A stretch of 17,700 nucleotides of DNA from an uncultured Parafilimonas sp. (GTDB taxonomy: Bacteria > Bacteroidota > Bacteroidia > Chitinophagales > Chitinophagaceae). The translations under genes were made by a program, and so were the position numbers. How positions within the stretch are numbered: position 1 is the first letter of the stretch; each line of letters opens with the position of its first letter. Of this stretch, positions 7,345 through 14,719 are shown piece after piece. The notes beneath the pieces are model-generated. The model was not told where the DNA came from. It searched no databases and saw only the letters and a list, made by a program, of their open reading frames with translations. Location: NCBI GenBank assembly GCA_937892395.1, contig CALAGJ010000065.1, forward strand, positions 1 through 17,700, written 5' to 3'.

Positions 7345-8772
7345 CTATCTCGGTCTCAACCAAGACTCAGGATTTAGATTCACACCTTTGTCATTAGTAA
7401 CCATAAAGAGTACCTGTCCTTCACCACCTTCTGTACTCATTGCTTTGCCGAGTAGGGTGCCTGCTCTTACAGTTGCATTTCTGCCTACACTCACAGAGGT
7501 CAAATGACTATATGTGGTAAAATATTTACCATGTCTGATTACTACAGCTTGTTCCCCACCCAAGTCGAAAACTGATGCTACAATACCGTCTGCTACTGCT
7601 TTTACAGCTGTGCCCGCAGGTACTTGTATTTCTATACCATCAGAATTCCCTTTTAATTTTTCTGTAAGCATATATGGACCATAATGGATGGATACATAAC
7701 CCGACGATACTGGCCAGGGAAGACCGCCCCTGTTGGTTTCAAAGTTCACAGTTCGGCTTCTGTCTTCATCTGTACTTTCTAAACTGCTATATGTTTTTTC
7801 TTTTGCAGGTGGTTTTACAACAGGTGTTTCTACCACGGGTTGAATCACTGTTTCTTTACTGTTATTTGCAGTAGAATTATTGTCAGAGGTGGACTTATTT
7901 TTTGCTGCATCTGCTGCCTTTTGCGCATCATCAGCTTTTTTCTTTGCTATGGCATCAGCATCCGCTTTTTTCTTTGCTTCATCTGCTTTCTTTTTTGCCA
8001 GTGCTTCTGCTTCTGCTTTCTTTTTTGCTTCTGCTATTTCTCTTTTGATAATGGCTTGTAATGCGGCATTTAATTTTTGTCTCGTTTTCTCTTTTGTTTT
8101 TATTTCCCCAGCAATATTTTTTTCTTGACCCCTCAATTTTGATACAACATTGTCTTTTTCCTTTTTATCCTGTTCAAGCACGTTGAGCTGACTGCTTTGC
8201 TCTTTTAGCGTGCTGCCCTTTTCTTTTTTATTTTTGGAAAGGGCCATGTTGTTATTTTCAATTTGATCCTGAGTTTTTATGATCGTACTTACCTGTGTTT
8301 GTCTATAGCTGTTGTAGCTTTTCAAATAAGTAATTCTTTTAATGGCATCATTAAAACTGGATGCAGAAAATAAGAAATTGAGATAATCATAATTACTCCT
8401 GTTTTTGTATGCAAATGCAATGCTTCTTGCATAGTCTAATTTTAATGAATCTCTTTCTTTTTTAAGTCTGTATATCTCTCTGGCATTTTGAAAAATAGTA
8501 TTATCTAAACGCTTCAGATCTTTGTTGATATTGCCTATGAGTTCCTGTCGGGTATTAATTTTTTTCTGTACGAGTGCTAATTCACCAATAGACATTTTTT
8601 TATTGGCTTTTACCTGAGCAAGTGTAGTATTGAGTTGCTCTATTTCTTTTTGAAGTTGGCTTTGCTTTTTTTTGATGTCTTCTTTTGATTCTTGTGCAAA
8701 CACAGGTACGGTGTGTAGTGTACAAAGCAAGATTGCTATACTCAATATTTTCTTCATCATTGTAAATTTCAT
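7345..8772 (-). CDS. EnvC-like murein hydrolase activator: coiled coil plus degenerate LytM/M23 domain
   Basis: A 475-residue exported protein with a signal peptide (MMKKILSIAILLCTLHTVPVFAQ; Met5 or Met6 could be the true start). It has a long coiled coil (about 28-245), an Ala/Lys/Asp-rich helix (about 246-293, units such as AKKKADEAKKKADADAIAKKK), a low-complexity Ser/Asn/Pro linker (294-345) and a C-terminal LytM/M23 domain (about 359-475). Catalytic M23 enzymes have HxxxD early and HxH late. Here the first site reads NSDGIEI (Ser or Asn for His, Glu381 for Asp) and the late motif reads VLFMV (Leu465 for His); only the YSHL His433 remains. Zinc catalysis is therefore unlikely, as in E. coli EnvC, which activates amidases at the division site. 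It is the last gene of the operon, 41 bases after the DUF4292 gene. Confidence 0.88.
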   Translation of the reverse strand: MKFTMMKKILSIAILLCTLHTVPVFAQESKEDIKKKQSQLQKEIEQLNTTLAQVKANKKMSIGELALVQKKINTRQELIGNINKDLKRLDNTIFQNAREIYRLKKERDSLKLDYARSIAFAYKNRSNYDYLNFLFSASSFNDAIKRITYLKSYNSYRQTQVSTIIKTQDQIENNNMALSKNKKEKGSTLKEQSSQLNVLEQDKKEKDNVVSKLRGQEKNIAGEIKTKEKTRQKLNAALQAIIKREIAEAKKKAEAEALAKKKADEAKKKADADAIAKKKADDAQKAADAAKNKSTSDNNSTANNSKETVIQPVVETPVVKPPAKEKTYSSLESTDEDRSRTVNFETNRGGLPWPVSSGYVSIHYGPYMLTEKLKGNSDGIEIQVPAGTAVKAVADGIVASVFDLGGEQAVVIRHGKYFTTYSHLTSVSVGRNATVRAGTLLGKAMSTEGGEGQVLFMVTNDKGVNLNPESWLRPR

Positions 8773-8813
8773 TTAAGCCGAATCATCAAATAAACGCTTT
8801 TAAGGATTTAATA

Positions 8814-9641
8814 TTATTGCTGTGTATAATTTTCCGGTATCACAAAAAGATATTCAACAGGCATATCCCAGATCAATTCTTTCACCGTCCAAAACAATTC
8901 CATCATCAGCTCAGGAGGATTTTTTTCATCTGTTATTAAATTTATTGTGCAGTCAAATGGCAATATTCCACCACCGGTGGATGTATAATTTTCGAACTGA
9001 AAATTGATTGTTTTTTTGCCAATACTATCCGTAAATACAGATTTTTCAGGCTGTTTAGCATTTGCTTTAAAATATAATACTGATGAGTGTCCAATGCCCT
9101 TTAGCAAATAAGTTGAAATATCATTTTCAAAATATTTGACCTGATTAATGATTGAATCTATAATAAATGGTTTGCCCAGCAATACAGACTGAAAAGAATG
9201 ATGTGTAAAGGGAATACCACTAATTTTTGTAAGATAATTTATAGGTTTTATGAGATATGTTTTGTGCAACCTGTCAATGATTTGTACGGTATCATTCACT
9301 ATCAGCAAACGCATTACTTCAAAATTAAACGGTCCTGTTACATTCATCCATGTTAGACTATCCTGTATAATGACAACATGCGCATTCAAATCAGCTGCTT
9401 GTTTTTGGTCGGTATAGCTCATTTTAATTCTTGCATCTAGCGAATGAAATGAAGGCCATCGGCTATCTAAATTATCAATATTTTTTTGTTGCGCAGCAAA
9501 TACATTCATTGCTGTGTCGTGTATTTCAATAGCACTCAAAATACTATCTGCTGTAGGCGTGTCGATGGTATGCTTACCTAATCTTTTTGTAGAATGACAT
9601 GCTGTTAAGGCCAACATTAAAACACCAATTATTATTTTCAT
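8814..9641 (-). CDS. DUF4292 family lipoprotein
   Basis: A 275-residue protein starting MKIIIGVLMLALTACHSTKR. The lipobox LTAC puts the acylated cysteine at position 15, so it is an envelope lipoprotein. The body, with alternating hydrophobic beta strands (for example ARIKMSY, LTWMNVTGPFNFEVMRLLI, TIQ/VQIIDR patterns), matches DUF4292, a Bacteroidota family with an outer-membrane-lipoprotein-like beta fold. The precise role is unknown, and lipid or lipoprotein handling is a plausible guess only. The position between dut and the EnvC-like gene is a conserved arrangement in the phylum. The spacing to dut is only 5 bases, indicating co-transcription and likely translational coupling. No unusual features. 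Confidence 0.82.
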   Translation of the reverse strand: MKIIIGVLMLALTACHSTKRLGKHTIDTPTADSILSAIEIHDTAMNVFAAQQKNIDNLDSRWPSFHSLDARIKMSYTDQKQAADLNAHVVIIQDSLTWMNVTGPFNFEVMRLLIVNDTVQIIDRLHKTYLIKPINYLTKISGIPFTHHSFQSVLLGKPFIIDSIINQVKYFENDISTYLLKGIGHSSVLYFKANAKQPEKSVFTDSIGKKTINFQFENYTSTGGGILPFDCTINLITDEKNPPELMMELFWTVKELIWDMPVEYLFVIPENYTQQ

Positions 9642-9646
9642 CGTAT

Positions 9647-10090
9647 TTATTGAATACCTGTATGACCAAAGCCACCATTGTTGCGCTCTGTTTCATTGAG
9701 CGTATCTACGCTTTTAAATTCGGCCTTTTCATATTTACTGATAATCATCTGGGCTATTCTATCACCATTGGCTATTGACTGGTTTTCCGCACTCAGATTG
9801 ATGAGTATAATTTTTATTTCACCCCTATAATCTGAATCAATGGTGCCTGGTGTATTTAAGCAGGTTATGCCCTGTTTTATTGCTAGCCCACTGCGTGGTC
9901 TTATTTGTGCTTCGTACCCTTCGGGCAATGCTATATACAAACCTGTAGGTATCAGCATCCGCTCCATTGGTGAAATTATAATTCTGTTTTCAAGATGGGC
10001 TCTAATATCCATGCCTGCTGCACAAGGTGTAGCATAGTCCGGCAAAGGATGTGGCGATTTATTTACAATTTGGATCAATACTTTTTCCAA
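9647..10090 (-). CDS. dut: deoxyuridine 5'-triphosphate nucleotidohydrolase (dUTPase)
   Basis: A 147-residue trimeric-type dUTPase, which hydrolyses dUTP to dUMP and pyrophosphate, keeping uracil out of DNA and supplying dUMP for thymidylate synthesis. All five family motifs are present: I AAGMDIRA (24-31), II RPRSGLA (64-70), III GTIDSDYRGEI (82-92, with the catalytic Asp and the uracil-recognising hairpin), IV GDRIAQMII (109-117) and V RNNGGFGHTG (136-145, the flexible C-terminal arm that closes the site). The length is normal. The gene starts 3 bases after ispF and ends 5 bases before the DUF4292 gene, so it is a middle gene of a tightly packed operon. Confidence 0.96.
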   Translation of the reverse strand: MEKVLIQIVNKSPHPLPDYATPCAAGMDIRAHLENRIIISPMERMLIPTGLYIALPEGYEAQIRPRSGLAIKQGITCLNTPGTIDSDYRGEIKIILINLSAENQSIANGDRIAQMIISKYEKAEFKSVDTLNETERNNGGFGHTGIQ

Positions 10091-10093
10091 CGA

Positions 10094-10567
10094 TTATTTT
10101 TTTTGAATGAGTGCATTGGCATAAGCCACCAAACCTTCTTCTCTTCCTACAAAACCCATACGCTCTGTTGTAGTTGCCTTTATGCTGATATCCTTTATGG
10201 TAATGGATAAAATATCTGCAATTACTGCTTGCATGGCTGGGATGTATGACTTTATTTTAGGCTCTTGCAGGCAAAGCGTGCTATCAATATTAACTATAGT
10301 ATAACCCTCAGACTGAATCAATTTATAAGTTTCTTGTAACAATATTTTGCTGTCAATATTTTTATATACCTCCGAGGTATCGGGGAAGTGAACACCAATG
10401 TCTCCTAAGCACGCAGCCCCAAGCAGAGCATCACATATTGCGTGTAGCAAAACATCTGCATCACTATGGCCAAGTGCACCTTTAGTATGTGGTATAAGCA
10501 CACCACCAATCCATAAATCACGACCGACAACCATCTGATGAAAATCAACGCCAAAGCCTATTCGCAT
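10094..10567 (-). CDS. ispF: 2-C-methyl-D-erythritol 2,4-cyclodiphosphate synthase
   Basis: A 157-residue cytoplasmic enzyme of the non-mevalonate (MEP) isoprenoid pathway. It cyclises CDP-methylerythritol 2-phosphate to the 2,4-cyclodiphosphate with loss of CMP. The zinc ligands are in place: Asp8 and His10 in GVDFH, and His42 in GHSDADVLLHA (33-43). The GDIGVHFPD segment (55-63) and the CMP-binding KATTTERMGFVGREEG region near the C-terminus are also present. The length is that of the family. It lies 12 bases downstream of the DUF2911 gene and 3 bases upstream of dut. Together with the UbiA-type prenyltransferase elsewhere in the window it points to MEP-derived isoprenoids, but the two are not in one transcript. 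Confidence 0.97.
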   Translation of the reverse strand: MRIGFGVDFHQMVVGRDLWIGGVLIPHTKGALGHSDADVLLHAICDALLGAACLGDIGVHFPDTSEVYKNIDSKILLQETYKLIQSEGYTIVNIDSTLCLQEPKIKSYIPAMQAVIADILSITIKDISIKATTTERMGFVGREEGLVAYANALIQKK

Positions 10568-10579
10568 ACATGAAATAAT

Positions 10580-11134
10580 TTAAAACGTGAAAGGGACAAT
10601 TACTTTTACATCATCCCACATGATGTGTAAGTTAGCACCAGTATTAGTGGTGTCAAAATACATGGTAAATGATTCTGTTTTCTCCAATAAATGCTGTACA
10701 GGTACTTCTAAACGGGCCACATCTTTTTTAGGATTATAGGTAAGGCCCCACACATCTTTTTCAGCATTTATAATGAGCGTCCATTTATCTGCTGTGCATA
10801 ACGCATAAAGAGAATAACGTCCCTTTGGAATGAGTTTTCCTCCGGCATTTACATTTTTAAAACATTCAAATTCGGTAGCCTCATTTGCCCCTAATCGCCA
10901 TATTTGATTATAGACAACAGTTTCACCAAAAATGGTTCTGCCATTGCATTGTGGCCTGCTGTAAATAATGCGGGCCACAGGTGCCACAGTAGTTTTACCA
11001 TTCATTTTTAGAATAGGATAATTTGGCGGGCAGTAGGAAACATCTAAAGGACTCTTGTCCAAATCAGTGGGTTTTTGCTGCGCAATGATATTAGAACAAT
11101 AAAATAACCCGAATATTAAAGCAATACATCTCAT
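10580..11134 (-). CDS. secreted DUF2911 domain protein
   Basis: A 184-residue protein with a signal peptide (MRCIALIFGLFYCSNIIAQ). The rest matches DUF2911: the Ile-Tyr-Ser-Arg-Pro strand (ARIIYSRPQCNGR), IFGETVVYNQIWRLGANEATEFE, and the PKGRYSLYAL and WTLIIN strands, followed by a second beta-rich half. The family is common in Bacteroidota and predicted to be periplasmic or secreted; its function is unknown. It is the first gene of the operon with ispF, dut, the DUF4292 gene and the envC-like gene. The 270-base gap to the divergent exonuclease gene should hold its promoter. The best -7 candidate I see is TTCATTTG (complement of the CAAATGAA near 11153), one base off consensus and without a clear -33 partner. 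Confidence 0.85.
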   Translation of the reverse strand: MRCIALIFGLFYCSNIIAQQKPTDLDKSPLDVSYCPPNYPILKMNGKTTVAPVARIIYSRPQCNGRTIFGETVVYNQIWRLGANEATEFECFKNVNAGGKLIPKGRYSLYALCTADKWTLIINAEKDVWGLTYNPKKDVARLEVPVQHLLEKTESFTMYFDTTNTGANLHIMWDDVKVIVPFTF

Positions 11135-11404
11135 GCATTCATATTAAGTTGGCAAATGAAAGGAATTTTATGAAGCTTTAGGGCTGTATTAACATTTTAG
11201 TAGAAGAGAGTAATATATAATACTGCAACGAATATCCATTTTCGTTAAATCAACAAATAAGTGCAACAGATTGCCAATCTTATTGGGATGAAATATTTAA
11301 ATAAGGGGTGAGTCAAAAGATGTAATTGCCATCAAGCATTTTCCTAACCCTGCTCTGCAATAATTCTGCTACATTCGCCCTCCAAATTAGATAAAATATT
11401 TTTC

Positions 11405-12181
11405 ATGGCATTAACACTAAGTAAACCTATAGCATTTATTGATTTAGAAACTACGGGTATCAATATCAGTAGCGATCGTATTGTGGAAATTGCAATTGTA
11501 AAAATTATGCCCGATGGAAGTAGAATGGTAAAGAGAAAACTCATCAACCCACAAATGCCCATTCCTGCTGAGGCTTCTAATGTGCATGGTATTTCCGATG
11601 AAATGGTAAAAGATGCACCTACATTTAAACAAGCTGCCAATGAAATCAAGCAATTTATAGATAATTGTGATATGGGCGGATACAACAGTAATCGTTTTGA
11701 CATTCCATTGCTCATAGAGGAATTTAACCGTGCCGGCATTGAACTGCAAACCCTTAATAGAAAAATGCTGGATGTACAAAAAATATTTCACCAAATGGAG
11801 CCCCGAACCCTTAGTGCTGCATACAAATATTATTGTGAAAAAACATTAGATAATGCCCATAGCGCAGAAGCGGATGCATCAGCCACATACGAAATTTTCA
11901 TAGCACAAACGGAGCGATATCCACAAATGGGTGATACTTTGGAAAGTATTGTAAAATTTACCGGCGAGGATGATATTGTAGATTTTGCTCGAAGATTTAT
12001 AAGAGTGAATGGAGTAGTGGTATTTAACTTTGGAAAACATAAAGGAAGGCCTGTAGAGGATGTACTTAAATCCGAACCACAATACTATGATTGGATGATG
12101 AAAGGAGACTTTGCTTGGGATACGAAAAACAAGCTCACTGAAATATTGAAGACATTTTTACCCAAAAGGTTGAGTTCATAA
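11405..12181 (+). CDS. DEDDh 3'-5' exonuclease (DnaQ/ExoX-like) with C-terminal ExoX-type module
   Basis: A 258-residue cytoplasmic nuclease. The RNase T/DnaQ fold shows all DEDDh residues: Asp13 and Glu15 in FIDLETTG, Asp99 in YNSNRFDIPLL, and His152 and Asp157 in HSAEADASAT. After residue 180 comes a small extra module (FNFGKHKGRPVEDV then PQYYDWMMKGDF, 208-235). This is like the C-terminal domain of exodeoxyribonuclease X and related proteins, probably used for nucleic-acid binding. The role is 3'-end trimming in repair or recombination; it could be labelled DNA polymerase III epsilon-like, but the extra module and the lack of a polymerase context argue for a stand-alone nuclease. It is divergent from the DUF2911 operon. 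TACATTCG at 11370-11377, one base off the -7 consensus, lies 27 bases before the ATG and is a possible promoter element. Confidence 0.9.
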   Translation: MALTLSKPIAFIDLETTGINISSDRIVEIAIVKIMPDGSRMVKRKLINPQMPIPAEASNVHGISDEMVKDAPTFKQAANEIKQFIDNCDMGGYNSNRFDIPLLIEEFNRAGIELQTLNRKMLDVQKIFHQMEPRTLSAAYKYYCEKTLDNAHSAEADASATYEIFIAQTERYPQMGDTLESIVKFTGEDDIVDFARRFIRVNGVVVFNFGKHKGRPVEDVLKSEPQYYDWMMKGDFAWDTKNKLTEILKTFLPKRLSS

Positions 12182-12267
12182 ATTTTGAAGGTTAAATTCT
12201 TGATGTGGTATTATTTAAGATGTTTTCTTCTACTATAAAGTGATGTGTTTTCATTTATTTTAGCCAC

Positions 12268-13542
12268 ATGATCATTGCTATTATTTTTTTATTGGGATAT
12301 ACGGCAATTGCTTTTGAGCATAGCATCAAGATTAACAAAGCTGCTACTTCACTTATAACGGGCATTCTTTGCTGGGTTGTTTACATATTTGAAGCTGAAA
12401 ATAAGGAATTGGTGAATGAGCAACTGGTGCATCATCTTGGTGAATTGTCTGGTATTTTGTTTTTTCTTATGGGTGCCATGACCATCGTAGAACTTATAGA
12501 TGCCCATGATGGATTTGAAATACTTACTCAAAAAATAAGTACCACTCACAAAAGAAAATTACTGTGGTTATCTGCTTTGATTGCTTTTTTTCTTTCAGCA
12601 GTTTTGGATAATCTTACAACTACCATTGTAATGATAGCTGTTCTTAGAAAACTGATTCATGATCAAACCAATAGGTTATTTTTTATTGGCATTATCATTA
12701 TTGCTGCAAACGCTGGTGGTGTATGGTCGCCGATTGGAGATATAACCACAACCATGCTTTGGATGGGAGGACAAATTTCTGCTCTTGGTATAATGATGCA
12801 ATTGTTTTTACCGGCAATCATTTGCTTAATCTTACCACTTTGTTATATTTCTTTCAAACTCAAAGGTGAGTTTATTCCAAATTTAAAAAATGAAAAACAA
12901 GTAAATTCAGTTTTACCCAGATATCAGCAGCTTATTGTTTTGTTTTCCGGTATAGTCATTTTACTGCTTGTACCTATTTTTAAAACGGTTACTCATTTAC
13001 CACCATACATGGGTATTCTATTGGGTTTGGGTTTGCTTTGGGTCATTACAGAAATAATACATGGCACAAAAGATGAAGAAGATAAGCACAGTTTGTCAGT
13101 AGTCTTTGCTTTAAGAAAAATAGATAGCCCCAGTATCCTTTTTTTTCTGGGCATATTGCTTAGTATAGCGGCCTTGCAAGTGTCTGGCATACTTATAAAT
13201 GCCTCAAATTTTCTGTCAAATCATATTAGTGATATTCGGATTATTGCCTACCTCACAGGGTTATTTTCTTCAATTGTTGACAATGTTCCGCTTGTTGCCG
13301 CATCACAAGGTATGTATGATATGACTGCCTATCCTCAAGATCACTTTTTTTGGGAAGCCCTTGCATTTTGTGCGGGTACAGGGGGCAGTATTTTGATTAT
13401 AGGTTCTGCTGCCGGTGTTGCTGCTATGGGGACTGAAAAAATAAGCTTTGGATGGTATGTCCGAAAAATTTCATTCTGGGCTTTTATAGGCTATACAGGA
13501 GGTTATCTTTTTTACATGCTTCAATCTCTTGTATTCAGTTAG
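12268..13542 (+). CDS. nhaD: Na+/H+ antiporter of the NhaD type
   Basis: A 424-residue inner-membrane protein with about 11-13 hydrophobic segments, of the ion transporter superfamily. NhaD signatures are visible: FFLSAVLDNLTTTIVMIAVLRKL (first repeat, with Asp114) and NAGGVWSPIGDITTTMLW (148-165). The second inverted repeat carries SSIVDNVPLVAA followed by the FCAGTGGSILIIGSAAG loop. The duplicated helix-break motifs with Asp-Asn are thought to form the ion-binding site. The protein exchanges cytoplasmic Na+ (or Li+) for external protons and helps with pH and salt balance. The start MIIAIIFLLGYTAIAFEHS is a normal NhaD N-terminus. It lies 86 bases after the exonuclease gene on the same strand. 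There is no recognisable terminator between them, so co-transcription is possible. Confidence 0.9.
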   Translation: MIIAIIFLLGYTAIAFEHSIKINKAATSLITGILCWVVYIFEAENKELVNEQLVHHLGELSGILFFLMGAMTIVELIDAHDGFEILTQKISTTHKRKLLWLSALIAFFLSAVLDNLTTTIVMIAVLRKLIHDQTNRLFFIGIIIIAANAGGVWSPIGDITTTMLWMGGQISALGIMMQLFLPAIICLILPLCYISFKLKGEFIPNLKNEKQVNSVLPRYQQLIVLFSGIVILLLVPIFKTVTHLPPYMGILLGLGLLWVITEIIHGTKDEEDKHSLSVVFALRKIDSPSILFFLGILLSIAALQVSGILINASNFLSNHISDIRIIAYLTGLFSSIVDNVPLVAASQGMYDMTAYPQDHFFWEALAFCAGTGGSILIIGSAAGVAAMGTEKISFGWYVRKISFWAFIGYTGGYLFYMLQSLVFS

Positions 13543-13629
13543 TCCAACTTATTTTTAAAAATATAAAATGCAATTTTAACGCTCTGTAACATTCAATTCA
13601 CATTTACGTATCAATAAAAAAAATATATA

Positions 13630-14667
13630 ATGAAACGAATATTATTCTTATCTGGATTTTTAACTTTAGTGCAGCTTGTATCTGCGCAAAATGTGTTTGA
13701 AAAAGAGCCATATCTTACTCAGTCACTAAGTAGCGAATCGATACAAAATGCTGAGGTTGCTACATCCGGAGGCAGCTTGCATGTAACTGCTGTGGCACAG
13801 TCAGAGGCAAAACTGGAAATGTATGTATCTCCAAATAACTCCATATCCATTTCAAAAGAAGAAATAAAGAAAAGATTAGAAGAAGATTATGTGATTACGA
13901 TTAAAGTATCTCAGGGAAAGCTGACTGCAAGTGCCCGTAAAAAATCCAATGATTGGAATTGGAAAAAGTCTTTAAGCATTTCATTTAAACTATACGTACC
14001 TGCTAAGATTAATACAGACTTGGCTACAAGTGGCGGAAGCATTCATATTAAGGGATTAGATGGAAATCAAGATTTTAAAACAAGTGGTGGCTCATTACAC
14101 GCTGAAGATTGTAAAGGTGTATTAGATGGAGCTACAAGCGGGGGAAGCATTCATGTATCCGGATGTAATTGCAAAGTAAAAATGGCTACAAGTGGTGGAA
14201 GTATTCATGCCAGCGATTGTATTGGTGAAATGGATTTAGCTACTAGTGGAGGAAGTATTGATATGGACAATTTGGATGGTGATATAGATGCAGTAACCAG
14301 TGGGGGCAGTATCAATGCAGACAACATCAAAGGAGCACTCCGTACTGCTACAAGCGGTGGTAGTGTGCGTTTAAAAGGAATGCGTTGTGATATAGATGCC
14401 GCCACCAGTGGTGGTGGAGTAGATGTCGAAGTGGCTGAAGTGGGTAAATACATTAAACTAAGAAACTCTTCGGGTAGTATTGACCTTACACTTCCAAGGA
14501 GTAAAGGTTATGATTTTGACTTAAAGGGGCAAAAAATTAATGCCGATTTAAAAAATTTTTCCGGGTCAGTTATCACTGAAAATCAAATCAAAGGATCTGT
14601 GAATGGCGGCGGAGTATTAGTAGATGTAAAAGCCAGTAGTGGTAGGATTAGTATTGAATTTAATTAG
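13630..14667 (+). CDS. secreted DUF4097-type beta-solenoid protein with exact 18-residue TSGGS repeats
   Basis: A 345-residue exported protein with a signal peptide (MKRILFLSGFLTLVQLVSAQ). One isolated TSGGS motif lies at 45-49, and eight more start at residues 133, 151, 169, 187, 205, 223, 241 and 259 (the last TSGGG), a period of exactly 18 residues. Each unit reads roughly A-T-S-G-G-S-I-H-x, then a polar turn and a hydrophobic strand. This is the pattern of a right- or left-handed beta-solenoid, as in DUF4097/putative adhesin domains. Codons for the repeated residues vary between units, so the regularity is kept at protein level. The domain before the repeats (about 50-125) is a beta/charged region. 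The function is unknown; a surface or periplasmic scaffold or adhesin is possible. It is the last gene before a strong terminator. Confidence 0.88.
   Translation: MKRILFLSGFLTLVQLVSAQNVFEKEPYLTQSLSSESIQNAEVATSGGSLHVTAVAQSEAKLEMYVSPNNSISISKEEIKKRLEEDYVITIKVSQGKLTASARKKSNDWNWKKSLSISFKLYVPAKINTDLATSGGSIHIKGLDGNQDFKTSGGSLHAEDCKGVLDGATSGGSIHVSGCNCKVKMATSGGSIHASDCIGEMDLATSGGSIDMDNLDGDIDAVTSGGSINADNIKGALRTATSGGSVRLKGMRCDIDAATSGGGVDVEVAEVGKYIKLRNSSGSIDLTLPRSKGYDFDLKGQKINADLKNFSGSVITENQIKGSVNGGGVLVDVKASSGRISIEFN
14023..14445 (+). repeat. in-frame 54-bp coding repeats (eight units)
   Basis: Eight units with a 54-bp period encode the TSGGS-containing 18-residue coils of the DUF4097-type protein. The Ser and Gly codons differ between units (for example ACAAGTGGCGGAAGC against ACTAGTGGAGGAAGT), so this is an old duplication series rather than a recent slippage tract. 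Confidence 0.85.
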
Positions 14668-14719
14668 ATTTACTAAGTGATATTGATCTTAATATAAATC
14701 TTGACTTCAATAACATTGT

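Noticed and set aside
7840..8128. Overlapping plus-strand frames rich in Phe/Cys and Ala/Phe opposite the EnvC-like gene
   Set aside because: They are antisense images of the Ala/Lys-rich helix codons (repeated CTTTTTTC/TTTGC) and have no start context or homology.
11344..11794. Minus-strand frames opposite the exonuclease N-terminus
   Set aside because: The plus-strand DEDDh motifs show the coding strand; the minus frames have no recognisable features.
12256..12263. TATTTTAG just before nhaD as a promoter -7 element
   Set aside because: One mismatch from the consensus, no -33 element, and only four bases from the ATG.
13550..13563. AT-only palindrome TATTTTTAAAAATA after nhaD
   Set aside because: Expected by chance in AT-rich spacer sequence and too weak to be a terminator.
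14205..14453. Minus-strand frame with repeated ILPPLVA units opposite the DUF4097-type gene
   Set aside because: It is the reverse image of the TSGGS repeats; the plus-strand protein has the signal peptide, family features and terminator.
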